A stretch of 64,000 nt of DNA from Deltaproteobacteria bacterium (GTDB lineage Bacteria > Desulfobacterota > Desulfomonilia > UBA1062). Of the stretch, positions 1 through 11,102 are shown one piece after another. Position numbers and translations under genes: made by a program. Within the stretch, counting starts at the first letter, position 1. The number at the start of each line of letters is the position of its first letter. The DNA lies in NCBI GenBank assembly GCA_029552245.1, contig JAKPDW010000086.1, positions 1 to 64,000 on the forward strand. Direction: 5' to 3'. The notes under the pieces were generated by a model, which made no database searches, was not told where the DNA came from, and worked only from the letters and a program-made list of their open reading frames with translations.

Positions 1-462
1 ATCTGCCTTAATGTCATTGAGATATTTGGAAGCAAGATTAACGCCCTTCTGAATCGTGCCGCAGCAAGAGATTTATATGATACATATAACATGATAAGAT
101 TTAAATTGTTTGATGAAATGGAAGAAAAACTACTCAGAAAATGTGTAGTATTTTATGCGGCCGTTTCTGCAAAGGAAATCAACAAAGACTTCAACACTGC
201 AGCCATTGATAGCTTGACAAATCATAAAATAAAGACGGATTTGCTTCCGGTATTGACTAAACGGGATTCTTTTGATTTGGAAACAGCGAAGAAGGTGGTA
301 AAGGATTATCTCAACGAATTACTCGTTTTAACACCTTCAGAGAAAGAGTTCCTTGATTACTTTGAAAAGAAAGTATATATACCTCAGTTATTATTTGAAG
401 ATACAGAGATTATAAAGCGAATAGAAAATCATCCTATGGCTCTGTGGAAAACCAGGAGGTAA
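1..462 (+). CDS. AbiEii/AbiGii-type nucleotidyltransferase toxin, C-terminal part
   Basis: The frame is open from base 1 and ends at TAA 460-462, so the N-terminus lies outside the window. Just before the first internal Met it reads EIFGSKINALLNRAAARDLY, followed by D. This matches the K-x2-ALxxRxxARDxYD block of the AbiEii nucleotidyltransferase family. That family supplies the toxin of type IV toxin-antitoxin and phage-abortive systems, normally with an AbiEi antitoxin gene just upstream, which would be off the window here. The remaining 123 residues are helical and charged, as in the family's C-terminal half. The gene is AT-rich with A/T-ending codons, unlike everything after ~1.75 kb, and belongs with the AraC regulator that follows. 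The family is fairly certain; activity cannot be judged because the GSxxD-type catalytic N-terminus is missing. Confidence 0.8.
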   Translation: MCLNVIEIFGSKINALLNRAAARDLYDTYNMIRFKLFDEMEEKLLRKCVVFYAAVSAKEINKDFNTAAIDSLTNHKIKTDLLPVLTKRDSFDLETAKKVVKDYLNELLVLTPSEKEFLDYFEKKVYIPQLLFEDTEIIKRIENHPMALWKTRR

Positions 463-509
463 TTTATAATTAAAGTAGAACAGCTATGCTGTACGAGGAG
501 AGATGATAA

Positions 510-599
510 ATGAAAAAATGGTACAAAGAAGAATATCAATTTATAAATAAACCCGAAGCAGAATTACTGAACAATAACTTAGCAATTTTGGTCGAGTAG
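510..599 (+). CDS. possible 29-residue ORF, perhaps a gene remnant
   Basis: An ATG at 510 follows a GAGGAG ribosome-binding site at 495-500 and runs 29 codons to TAG. The start reads MKKWYKEEYQF, which resembles from memory the start of small Firmicutes proteins of the TIGR04076 type, after which similarity stops. It may be the truncated head of such a gene, or a genuine short peptide between the toxin and regulator genes. It is AT-rich like its neighbours. No function is proposed. Confidence 0.3.
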   Translation: MKKWYKEEYQFINKPEAELLNNNLAILVE

Positions 600-640
600 C
601 TTACCGTCGCTTTTGCTATACTGGATGCCGGAGGTGGAAA

Positions 641-1543
641 ATGGGATTATCGGACAAAATCAAAGCTGTTAGCAGAATGCAGTATTATATCATCGCGCAT
701 TTGGACGAAAGCATCACGCTGGATGACATTGCAAAAGTTGCCGGTTACAGTAAATACCATGCCGCACGAATTTTTAAAGAATTAACGGGCAGGACACTTT
801 TTGAAACCATCCGCGCTCTTCGGCTTACTAAAGCGGCACAGACCTTGCAGTCTTTTAATGAAAAAGTTGTGGATGTGGCAATAAGCAGCGGCTTTGATTC
901 ACATGACGGATTTACCAGGGCGTTTTTTCAGCAATTTGGGCTTACCCCACAAAAATATCACATGGAAACCCCACCGATAAAATGGTTTGTCCATTATCCC
1001 ATTGAAGCCTACTACATCCTTAAAGGAGGCATAAAGCCTGTGTTGAATGAAAAAGTATCACGAACTGTTACGGTTACTGTGGTGGAAAGACCAGCAAGGA
1101 AGCTGATTTTTCTGCGTCACAATGCAACTGACTATTTCTCCGCATGCGAAGAAGTCGGTTGTGAATGGGAGGGATTTTTCAACAGCATTCCCGAGAAGTT
1201 TGACACCGCTGCTGGAGGTCGCTTGCCAAAATTCTTAATCCGACCGAATACAAATGGTCACGCATTTTTCGTTGAGGTTCCATTGGATTACTGTAAGCCT
1301 ATCCCTGATGGATATGAAATAGCAGAATTGCCACCCTGCACTTATCTGTACTTTAACGGTATGCCGTTTGAAGATCCAAACAATTTTCCTATAGCGATCG
1401 GGATTGTGAATGAGGCTATTGCAAATTACCCATTTGAACGTTTCGGGTGGGAAAAATCTGATGATGCGCCATATCTGGGGATGGGCGCCGAACCTGAAAC
1501 AGGAGCACGGGCAGCTGTTCCGGCGAAAAAGTTGATAAAGTAA
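641..1543 (+). CDS. AraC-family transcriptional regulator with GyrI-like effector domain
   Basis: This 300-residue protein has an AraC double helix-turn-helix at residues ~10-110: LDDIAKVAGYSKYHAARIFK is the first helix pair and VVDVAISSGFDSHDGFTRAF the second, followed by the family's FGLTPQKY ending. Residues ~140-290 form a GyrI/Rob-type effector-binding domain (VERPARKLIFLRHN; YEIAELPPCTYLYFNGMPFE). Such proteins (Rob, BmrR-like effector domains) bind amphipathic small molecules and activate efflux or stress genes. The start is backed by GGAGG eight bases upstream. It sits in the AT-rich left arm behind the AbiEii-type gene and is followed by a strong hairpin. Its target is not visible. 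Codon use indicates a low-GC Firmicutes-like origin. Confidence 0.9.
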   Translation: MGLSDKIKAVSRMQYYIIAHLDESITLDDIAKVAGYSKYHAARIFKELTGRTLFETIRALRLTKAAQTLQSFNEKVVDVAISSGFDSHDGFTRAFFQQFGLTPQKYHMETPPIKWFVHYPIEAYYILKGGIKPVLNEKVSRTVTVTVVERPARKLIFLRHNATDYFSACEEVGCEWEGFFNSIPEKFDTAAGGRLPKFLIRPNTNGHAFFVEVPLDYCKPIPDGYEIAELPPCTYLYFNGMPFEDPNNFPIAIGIVNEAIANYPFERFGWEKSDDAPYLGMGAEPETGARAAVPAKKLIK

Positions 1544-1601
1544 ATTAAAACGTATTTGTACTTTTTGTGTCAAAATTATGGTTTAATATTTGTGTTTCAG
1601 C

Positions 1602-1642
1602 AACAAGGCACTCTATGTTGTAGTTTCGTAGAGTGCCTTGTT
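1602..1642 (+). terminator. perfect 14-bp stem hairpin, terminator of the AraC gene
   Basis: AACAAGGCACTCTA (1602-1615) and its exact reverse complement TAGAGTGCCTTGTT (1629-1642) flank a 13-nt loop, 59 bases after the AraC stop. The T-run after the stem is short (TTCGTTT), so termination is inferred mainly from the stem and its position. It could also work on the other strand. Confidence 0.75.
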
Positions 1643-1675
1643 CGTTTACAATCAGCGGCCTCACTTTCATACGAT

Positions 1676-1739
1676 ATTGACATGTTTCCATGAACAGATA
1701 CTTTACTAAAAACAGCTGAAAACCCATTGACATGTTCCC
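1676..1739. repeat. pair of 14-bp direct repeats at the AT-rich/GC-rich junction
   Basis: ATTGACATGTTTCC (1676-1689) and ATTGACATGTTCCC (1726-1739) differ at one base and start exactly 50 bp apart. The GC-rich host sequence begins immediately afterwards. Repeated subterminal motifs of this kind occur at the ends of some insertion sequences, notably IS21-like ones, but no transposase is present here, so this is only a candidate mobile-element end or recombination scar. Confidence 0.5.
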
Positions 1740-1871
1740 GTAGACGTAAGGTTCAAAAAATCAGTCCAAGACATCAATCCAAGCCGCTCAAGCCACATCG
1801 AGTCCCTCACGGTTCTCAAGTCCTGAGTTTCGTCTGGACAATCTTCGGGATACGCGGGTATATCAAGCACG

Positions 1872-2723
1872 ATGGTGGTGGGTATCGTCTGCAAGGAGGA
1901 CAATCCCGAGGCCCTCTCCCTTTCCTCGGAGGTGATACGCCGTCTGTCCGAACGCGGCGTGAAGTGCCTCTACGAAGACCACGTCGCCTCTTCTTGCAAT
2001 CTGGCGCCGACCGGGCGCGTCTGGTCGGACTCCGACCTTCTCGTGGTGATCGGGGGGGACGGCACGATCCTCAGGGCGATCCGCATGTCCCTGCCCCGGG
2101 AGGTCCCCATCCTCGGCGTACACATGGGCTACCTCGGTTTCCTCACCGAGGTGACGAACGAGGAGGTCGTGCAAGCCCTCGATGAGCTCCTCGAAGGCAG
2201 ATACACCATCGAGAGGAGGACCATGCTGGAGGTGACGCTGGATCGCTCAGGGACGATCCTGGCACACCATCTCGTCATAAACGACATGGTCATCAACAAG
2301 GGGGCCCTGGCCAGGATCATTCACATAGAGGTGCTCACCGACGAGGTCTTCGTCACGAGCATCTGGGGTGACGGCCTGATCGTGGCCACGCCCACCGGCT
2401 CCACCGCGTACAACCTGGCATCGGGCGGCCCCATCGTCCACCCGGACGTCTGCGCCCTGGTGCTGACGCCCATCTGCCCGCATGTGCTGTCCAACAGGAG
2501 CATCGTCCTGCCCGACACCCAGGAGATCGTGATCGCGGTGAAGTCGGGCAAGGCGTCCGACAATATCTACCTCACGCTCGACGGGCAGATCGGCCACTCC
2601 CTCGTCGCCGAGGACAGGATAAGGGTGAGGAGGGCCTCGACGGGGGCGTCCATGGTCCGCCTCGGAGGGCGGAGAAACTACTTCGAGGTCCTTCGCAGCA
2701 AACTCAAGTGGCAGGAGCGATGA
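1872..2723 (+). CDS. nadK: NAD kinase
   Basis: This enzyme phosphorylates NAD to NADP in the cytosol using ATP (or polyphosphate in some relatives). The 283-residue length is typical. Diagnostic blocks are the GGDGT motif at residues 61-65, the NDMVINKGA block that contacts the substrate, and WGDGLIVATPTGSTAYNLAS with the conserved glycine/threonine-rich loop. The ATG start gives MVVGIVCK, matching the family's N-terminal beta strand, although no good ribosome-binding site precedes it. It is the first gene of GC-rich character after the left junction. Its TGA overlaps the recN start (ATGA), so the two are co-translated, an arrangement common in bacteria. Confidence 0.96.
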   Translation: MVVGIVCKEDNPEALSLSSEVIRRLSERGVKCLYEDHVASSCNLAPTGRVWSDSDLLVVIGGDGTILRAIRMSLPREVPILGVHMGYLGFLTEVTNEEVVQALDELLEGRYTIERRTMLEVTLDRSGTILAHHLVINDMVINKGALARIIHIEVLTDEVFVTSIWGDGLIVATPTGSTAYNLASGGPIVHPDVCALVLTPICPHVLSNRSIVLPDTQEIVIAVKSGKASDNIYLTLDGQIGHSLVAEDRIRVRRASTGASMVRLGGRRNYFEVLRSKLKWQER

Positions 2724-4387
2724 TCGAGGTTCTCAGGATCTCTTCTCTCGCGATCTTCGACGAGGTGGAGCTCGAGCTCGAAGAAGGGCTCAACTGCATC
2801 ACCGGCGAGACCGGGGCCGGGAAATCCCTCGTCCTGAACGCGTTGACCCTTCTCATGGGCGCCCGTGCGGGACGGGACCTCGTCCGCCCGGGTCGCGACA
2901 GGTGCGCGGTCGAGGCGCTCTTTGCGACCGAGGACGGCGAGACGGTGCTCAGGCGCGAGGTGACCGCCTCCGGCCAGAGCAGGTGCTACATCGACGGCAG
3001 GCTCGCGACGCTGGCCCAGCTCGCCGGGAAGGCATCTGAGCTCGTCCACATATACGGCCAGCACGACTACCAGGACCTCCTGCTTCCCAGGCAGCAGATG
3101 GCCATCCTCGAGGAGGCGGCCGGCCTGTCGAGGCTGGAGGCCGAAACCGCGTACCGTGAGTACAGGGATGCGCTGGAGTCCCTGATGGAACTGAGGGAAA
3201 GGATCAGGTCCGCCTCGGAAGACCGTTCGTACCTTGAACACTGCCTGGCGGAGATCCGTTCGGCTGGCATCGAGGAGGGGCTCGAGGAGTCTCTGGAGCG
3301 CGAGCTGCACCTCGCAAGGAAGGCGGCTTCCCTCAGGGAGTCGGCCCAGGCTGCGGAAGAACTCCTTTACAGCGGCAGCCCTTCTCTCGCGGACATGGCA
3401 TCCAGGGTGCGCCAGATCCTTCAGCGCATCTCGAAGGACGACCCTCTCATGGAGGACCTGGCCGAGCGCATGGGTGACATAGGCGCCGCCCTCGCGGACG
3501 CCTATGAACTCCTGCGCACGAGGATCGAGAGATACGAGGCCGACCCGCAACGCATCGACGACATCGCCCAACGGCTGGACAGGCTCAGGTCGCTGATGCG
3601 CAAGCACAAGACCGACGAGGCCGGGCTGATTGCGCTCGAACGGGAATTCGACCGCAGGCTCTCCCTCATCGACGATCCCTCGGTCGCCCTCGATTCCGCC
3701 CAGAAAGAGGTGGCAAGGGCCCTCGAGAAGTACAGGGACACGCTGCATGCGTTTCTCTCCAAACGGTGGGATGCGGCGGCGGCCTTCTGCAGGGCGGTCT
3801 CCGAAGACCTGGAAGGGCTCGGGATGAAGGGGTGCGTCCTCGAGGTGGACCAGGTTCGCCCGCAAGAGCTCGGCAGTTACATGCTCGACGATGCATCCGA
3901 AGCGAAGTCTCCCGCCCAGATCTTCAGGGGAGAGTTCCTCGTCTCCACCAATATCGGACAGAGGGTGCTCCCCCTTGCGAGGGTGGCATCCGGAGGCGAG
4001 CTCAGCAGGATCATGCTCGCCATCAAGGCGCACCAGAACAAGGTGCAGACCTCGACCCTCGTGTTCGACGAGGTCGATGCGGGCACAAGCGGCCAGAGCG
4101 CCATCGCCGTCGCCTCGAGGCTGAAGGAGATAGCCTCCCGTTGCCAGGCCCTCGTGGTCACCCACCTCCACCAGGTTGCATCCCTCGCAGACGTCCACTT
4201 CCACATCTCCAAGGAGACCAGGGGAGGGAAGACGACCTCCCTACTCAAACGGCTGCACGGCCACGATCGGGTCATGGAACTCGCCCGCATGATGGGAGGG
4301 GACGATCCCAGCCCCACCGTGATAGAGCACGCAAGGGAACTCGTGATGAACCCGGCGTTCAGGCACAAGGGTGCGCCGGCCACCTGA
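2720..4387 (+). CDS. recN: DNA repair protein RecN
   Basis: RecN is an SMC-like cytosolic ATPase acting early in double-strand-break repair. The 555-residue product has Walker A GETGAGKS at residues 29-36, a long charged coiled-coil middle (~150-350), the ABC signature ASGGELSRIMLAIK and Walker B TLVFDEVDAGTSG near the C-terminus. The start was set at the ATG at 2720: it overlaps the nadK stop by ATGA, has AGGAG at 2713-2717, and yields MIEVLRISSLAIFD, the usual RecN N-terminus. An in-frame ATG 12 bases upstream is less likely. Confidence 0.96.
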   Translation: MIEVLRISSLAIFDEVELELEEGLNCITGETGAGKSLVLNALTLLMGARAGRDLVRPGRDRCAVEALFATEDGETVLRREVTASGQSRCYIDGRLATLAQLAGKASELVHIYGQHDYQDLLLPRQQMAILEEAAGLSRLEAETAYREYRDALESLMELRERIRSASEDRSYLEHCLAEIRSAGIEEGLEESLERELHLARKAASLRESAQAAEELLYSGSPSLADMASRVRQILQRISKDDPLMEDLAERMGDIGAALADAYELLRTRIERYEADPQRIDDIAQRLDRLRSLMRKHKTDEAGLIALEREFDRRLSLIDDPSVALDSAQKEVARALEKYRDTLHAFLSKRWDAAAAFCRAVSEDLEGLGMKGCVLEVDQVRPQELGSYMLDDASEAKSPAQIFRGEFLVSTNIGQRVLPLARVASGGELSRIMLAIKAHQNKVQTSTLVFDEVDAGTSGQSAIAVASRLKEIASRCQALVVTHLHQVASLADVHFHISKETRGGKTTSLLKRLHGHDRVMELARMMGGDDPSPTVIEHARELVMNPAFRHKGAPAT

Positions 4388-4676
4388 ACCGTGCGATGAT
4401 GGTTTTTTCAGCGTCCATGACCAAGACCGAGTTGAGCGGCCGGCACGCCTTCCCGACCTCGCGCGAGCGTCTTCACGCCTCGTGAACGGGAGACCGAGGT
4501 CGAGGTCGCCTGGCAGGGGAACGAGGCCCCGCTTCATGCCACGTGAGCGGGAGATCGCGAGCACTTATGTTTGACTTCATGCCCTCGCCGGTACGAGACT
4601 CCCACCCGGTGGTCACCGAGGAGGCGAGTTTTGTGTTTGACTTTCGAGCCTTGTTGAGGCGATCTAGTGAGGGAAA
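4388..4676. other. intergenic stretch between recN and the acetyltransferase gene
   Basis: No convincing gene is seen. It contains two copies of a TGTTTGACTT-like word (near 4566 and 4632) on either side of CTCGCC...GGCGAG arms. This may be a promoter or leader for the downstream argA-like gene, but nothing decisive is visible. Confidence 0.3.
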
Positions 4677-5165
4677 ATGCAATCGGGACAACCACCTTCC
4701 ATGATACGAAAGCCGCTCATCAAAGAGGCGGAGCAGATCAAGTCTCTCATCCAGCCCTTCGTGAAGGACGGCCTCATCCTGCCGAGATCGCTCCACTCGA
4801 TCTATACCGGCATACGGGATTTCTGGGTTTCCTGCGGGTCCGGTGACTCTGGGGAGATCGTCGGATGCTGCGCCCTTCACGTGACCTGGCTGGACCTTGC
4901 TGAGATCAGGACGCTCGCGGTCAAGAGGGAATACCAGGGCAGGGGAGGGGGCAGGGAGCTCGTCAAGGCCTGCCTGAACGAGGCGATCGGGCTTGGGGTG
5001 AGACGCGTCTTCACGCTCACCTTCGTTCCCGAATTCTTCAAGAAGCTGGGGTTTGTCGAGATCGACAAGGCTGCGCTGCCGAACAAGATATGGGCCGACT
5101 GCATCCATTGCCAATACTTCCCGGAGTGCAAGGAGGTCGCCCTGGTGTACGAACTGGAGGGCTGA
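4677..5165 (+). CDS. argA: GNAT N-acetyltransferase, short N-acetylglutamate synthase type
   Basis: A 162-residue GNAT protein of the short ArgA class that acetylates glutamate with acetyl-CoA at the start of arginine synthesis. The acetyl-CoA loop is QGRGGGRELV (core Q-x2-G-x-G/A), preceded by the strand LAEIRTLAVKREY. The C-terminal block FFKKLGFVEIDKAALPNKIW and a CIHCQYFPEC segment are characteristic of this short synthase. The chosen ATG has GAGGG upstream; an internal ATG at 4701 giving MIRKPLIKEA is a good alternative. An argJ gene lies 4 kb downstream, so acetylglutamate might be supplied by two routes. The stop codon overlaps the pmbA start by one base. Substrate is inferred from family, not shown. 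Confidence 0.8.
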   Translation: MQSGQPPSMIRKPLIKEAEQIKSLIQPFVKDGLILPRSLHSIYTGIRDFWVSCGSGDSGEIVGCCALHVTWLDLAEIRTLAVKREYQGRGGGRELVKACLNEAIGLGVRRVFTLTFVPEFFKKLGFVEIDKAALPNKIWADCIHCQYFPECKEVALVYELEG

Positions 5166-6493
5166 TGGATATCGATCTCCTGATGGAAAAGGCCGTCGAC
5201 CTTCTCGGGAGGCGTTCTGTGGAGGCCTTCGAGGTCTTCTGCTCGAGTACGGACACGACGAGGGTCGAGGCCAAGCATCAGGCCGTCGAGACGCTCAACC
5301 GGCATCGCGAGACAGGCTTGGCGATACGGGTGCTCACGTCCGACGGGATGGGTTTCGCCTACGGTGACGAGCCGGATGACGCCCTCGTGGATGCGGCCGT
5401 GACCTCGGCGCGGCACCAGACCAGGGACGATTGTCACCACGTACCGTGTCCCTCGGTGCCGTACCCGGACGGGGTCACGGCCTTCGATCCAGAGGCGGTC
5501 ACCCTGGATGCGGATGCATGCATAGACGCGGCGTTGAGACTGGAAGCGGCGGCGAGAAACGCACACAGTGGCGTGGAGCACGTCAGGAAGGCGGCCTTCA
5601 CCAGGTCCATGACCGAGATACGCATCGTGAACTCGTGCGGCGTGGCCTGCAGATTCCCCGTGACCTCGGTTTCCGCCTCCGTGATGTGCACGGTGAGGCG
5701 GGGCGAAGACGTTCAGTCGGGCTACGACTTCGACTTCAGCCACTTTGTCTCCGGATTCGACGTGGAGGCGGTGGGGAGGCGCGCCGTTGAGCGCGCGGCC
5801 GCCCTCCTCGGCGCCAGGCGCGTCGCCACGAGGCGCATGCCGGTGCTCTTCGACAGTTCGAGCGCCTCGGAGATCTTCGACTTCATCTCCGAGTCCTTCC
5901 TCGGCGAGAACGTGCTCAAGGGGAAATCCTTCCTGAAGGATTCCCTGGGCATGGATCGCTTCTCCGCCTGCCTGACGATCGTGGACGACCCCCTGGACGT
6001 GCATGCGGCGGACTGCTGCCCCTTCGACGGCGAGGGGATGCCCTCCATGCGCACGGTCCTCGTCGACCGCGGCACGGTCAGCGCCTTTCTCTACGACGCG
6101 TACTGGGCAAGGCGCTCAGGCCTCTCCTCGACGGGGAACTCCGTCAGGTCGAGCTACCGCGCGTGGCCGACGCTTGCGAGCAGGCACATCTCCGTCGTGC
6201 CCGGGACGGTCCCCCTCCGGGAAGTCCTCTCGGGGATACCCGCCGTGCTCAAGGTGATGGACATCATGGGCATGCACACGGCAAACCCCATCACCGGCGA
6301 GATGTCGGTGGGCATCAACGGTATCCTCCTGGAGCATGGGGAGCCTGTCCACCCGGTGAGGGAGGCGGCCATCGCCGGCAACATCTTCGACATGCTCGGC
6401 CGGGTGATCGCCGTCGGGGACGATGCGCGCGCCTTCGGGCACGTGCTCTGCCCGTCCATACTCGTCGACTCGGTGGACGTTGGCGCGCAGTAG
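5165..6493 (+). CDS. pmbA: TldD/PmbA-family metalloprotease-like protein (PmbA/TldE)
   Basis: The 442-residue product matches PmbA (TldE), partner of the TldD peptidase that processes modified peptides and unfolded small proteins in the cytosol. The N-terminal half shows the family opening, AFEVFCSSTDTTRVEAKHQA and the RETGLAIRVLTSDG strand. The C-terminal half contains the GEGMPSMRTVLVDRGTVSAF block and the typical ending with INGILLEHGEPVHPVREAAI. PmbA subunits lack the TldD zinc site, and none is evident here. The ATG at 5165 has GGAGG upstream and overlaps the previous stop. A TldD gene is not in the window. Confidence 0.88.
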   Translation: MDIDLLMEKAVDLLGRRSVEAFEVFCSSTDTTRVEAKHQAVETLNRHRETGLAIRVLTSDGMGFAYGDEPDDALVDAAVTSARHQTRDDCHHVPCPSVPYPDGVTAFDPEAVTLDADACIDAALRLEAAARNAHSGVEHVRKAAFTRSMTEIRIVNSCGVACRFPVTSVSASVMCTVRRGEDVQSGYDFDFSHFVSGFDVEAVGRRAVERAAALLGARRVATRRMPVLFDSSSASEIFDFISESFLGENVLKGKSFLKDSLGMDRFSACLTIVDDPLDVHAADCCPFDGEGMPSMRTVLVDRGTVSAFLYDAYWARRSGLSSTGNSVRSSYRAWPTLASRHISVVPGTVPLREVLSGIPAVLKVMDIMGMHTANPITGEMSVGINGILLEHGEPVHPVREAAIAGNIFDMLGRVIAVGDDARAFGHVLCPSILVDSVDVGAQ

Positions 6494-6669
6494 ACAGGGC
6501 CCGGCCTCCTTCTCCGCAGTGACGGGAAGATACGTGTTGAAATGCACAGATCCGTGTTCTATGTATCCTCACAAGACCGACCAGGCCGCACAGGGTTCGT
6601 CATGAGGTATGCTCCGGCATCCTCACGGGGAAGCATTGTGACACGAAAGGAAACGCGGGAAGCGCATAC

Positions 6670-9296
<2,627 letters not shown>

Positions 9297-9300
<4 letters not shown>

Positions 9301-10445
9301 CCCCCAGGGGGTTCCGCTTCTCTGCGGTCAACGCTGGGGTGAAAGCCCCCGATGTGAAGAGCCTTGACCTCGGCCTCATCTACGCCGAGTCACCGTTTGT
9401 CCTGTCCGGCATGTTCACGAGGAACATCGTGAAAGCGGCCCCGGTGATCATCGCCATGGAACAGGCCAAGAGGGGGAGTGCGCGTGCGATCATCGCCAAC
9501 TCGGGCAACGCGAACGCGTGTACCGGTGCCACAGGCCTTGCGGACGCCAGGTCGGTCATGCAGGCGGTCGCCAAAGAGCTCGATATAAGACCCGACGAGG
9601 TCGTTCCCATGTCGACGGGGACCATAGGGGTATACCTGCCTACCGAGCGCATCGTGCACAAGGTGCCTGAGCTCGTACAGAAACTATCCGACGACCCTGA
9701 ACCTTTCGCGCGATGCATCATGACCACTGACACCACCCTGAAGGTGTCGAGGAGGCGGGTGGGCCAGGCGTGCATCCTCGGGATCGCGAAAGGGGCCGGG
9801 ATGATAGCCCCGGACATGGCCACCACGCTCGCGATCGTCCTCACAGACGCCGTCATGGACAAGGACACGCTCGACAAGGTGCTCAAGGGGGTGGTGGCCC
9901 ACACCTTCAACGCCATCAGCATAGACGGGGACATGTCCACGAACGACACCATCCTCGCGTGTGCGTCGTCCCAGGTGGATGCAGACCCGGAAGAGTTCGC
10001 CTACGCATTCGACGAGGTGGTAACCGAGCTTGCCCACATGATCGTCAAGGACGGCGAGGGCGCCACCAAGTTCGTCACCGTCAAGGTCATGGGGTGCGCC
10101 AACGACAGGGATGCAAGGCTTATAGCAAGAGCGGTCGCCGATTCCCTGCTGGTCAAGACCGCCCTGTTCGGGGCGGACCCCAACTGGGGGAGGATCGTCG
10201 CCGCAGTGGGATACGCGGGAGTGAACATAGATCCGGACAGGATATCGGTGAGGATCCAGGGTCTCGACGTGGTGACCTCGGGCGTGCAGGACAGGTCTTT
10301 CAGGGAAGAGGACTTGAAAGAAGCCCTGCAACAGCACGACATCACCATCGAGATCACCGTGGGCGGCGGCATGGGACGGTTTACCGTGTGGACCACGGAT
10401 CTCTCCCACAAGTATATCGAGATCAACGCATCGTACCGAACCTGA
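9297..10445 (+). CDS. argJ: bifunctional ornithine acetyltransferase / N-acetylglutamate synthase ArgJ
   Basis: ArgJ moves the acetyl group from N-acetylornithine to glutamate and so recycles it in arginine synthesis; many forms also use acetyl-CoA. The 382-residue product opens with [20 protein letters not shown] and contains the autoprocessing site: [20 protein letters not shown], with cleavage expected between Ala175 and Thr176, the threonine being the new N-terminal nucleophile. [17 protein letters not shown] is the conserved C-terminal-half block. The start overlaps the secA stop by four bases. Whether it is mono- or bifunctional cannot be read from sequence; the short acetylglutamate synthase at 4677 suggests it need not be bifunctional. 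Confidence 0.95.
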
Positions 10446-10541
10446 GGCTGGTTGAGCTCGCCCTCACGAAAGTGGGGCGCCCCTGCCGCGGGAAGCACGC
10501 CTACACGGAGCGACAAGGAGCGCCTGCCTGTGGATACCTTT

Positions 10542-10570
10542 TTGACCGATAATATATGTTATGTTAAATT
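10542..10570 (+). promoter_or_regulatory. sigma-70-type promoter candidate
   Basis: TTGACC (10542-10547), a 17-base spacer and TAAATT (10565-10570) lie in a locally AT-rich patch. A start near 10577 would give a ~64-base leader before the small ORF at 10641. The match is good at -35 and fair at -10. Confidence 0.45.
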
Positions 10571-10640
10571 AGAGACCGGGAACATCTTCCTTCCTCTTCA
10601 CAGATCGTCTAAGGGGACCCAGCAGGCAGAAAGGGACGAC

Positions 10641-10757
10641 ATGGTGACCATGGAAAGGGTCTTGCACACCGAGGATTCCCTCATCACGCTGGACCTTTGC
10701 ATGAGGTATGCACCGCTTCGTATGTATATCTCAAAGGATACGCGAGAGATGCGATGA
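10641..10757 (+). CDS. possible 38-residue small protein
   Basis: ATG at 10641 follows AAAGGGA with a four-base gap and runs 38 codons to TGA. The product begins MVTMERVLHTEDSLITLDLC and is Met/Arg-rich with one cysteine; no membrane segment is apparent. Its support is the ribosome-binding site plus the promoter 70 bases upstream. The family is not recognised and chance cannot be excluded. Confidence 0.3.
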   Translation: MVTMERVLHTEDSLITLDLCMRYAPLRMYISKDTREMR

Positions 10758-11102
10758 TCATGTGCCGATCGTGTCCACCCAGATCTCCTTGGCGACACGA
10801 CGACCATCATCGATGAAGGCATGCAGAGACATATCGACCATGGTTTTACTTCGCATCTTTCTATTCAGAAAAGCGGCCCATTTCGAAATCATGCGAAAAA
10901 GATATCTACACCATAATCGGTGTCGAGAACTCCTAGACAGTTTATCGCGCCCTGCCAGGTTCATTCAACCCATGGGAAACCATTGACCTTGCTCATGAAA
11001 CGCATCCTGGCGCAAATAAAGAGAAAAACCTGTGAAACAGCTTCCGGGGCCTGTTTGTGGGCAACCTGGCGATCCCAGAACCCGTGATGATCCTCGCGGG
11101 GG

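Larger units (their letters stand above)
10446..11102. other. intergenic region between argJ and smsB
   Basis: This 657-base gap holds a sigma-70-type promoter candidate (10542-10570) and a 38-codon ORF behind it, listed separately. The remainder (10760-11100) is less GC-rich than the genes and shows no ORF with host codon bias, no clear terminator hairpin and no recognised RNA motif. Confidence 0.4.

Noticed and set aside
10758-10964. 68-codon minus-strand ORF downstream of the promoter candidate
   Set aside because: No ribosome-binding site, atypical codons, and no family; its end (IWVDTIGT) looked protein-like but was not enough.
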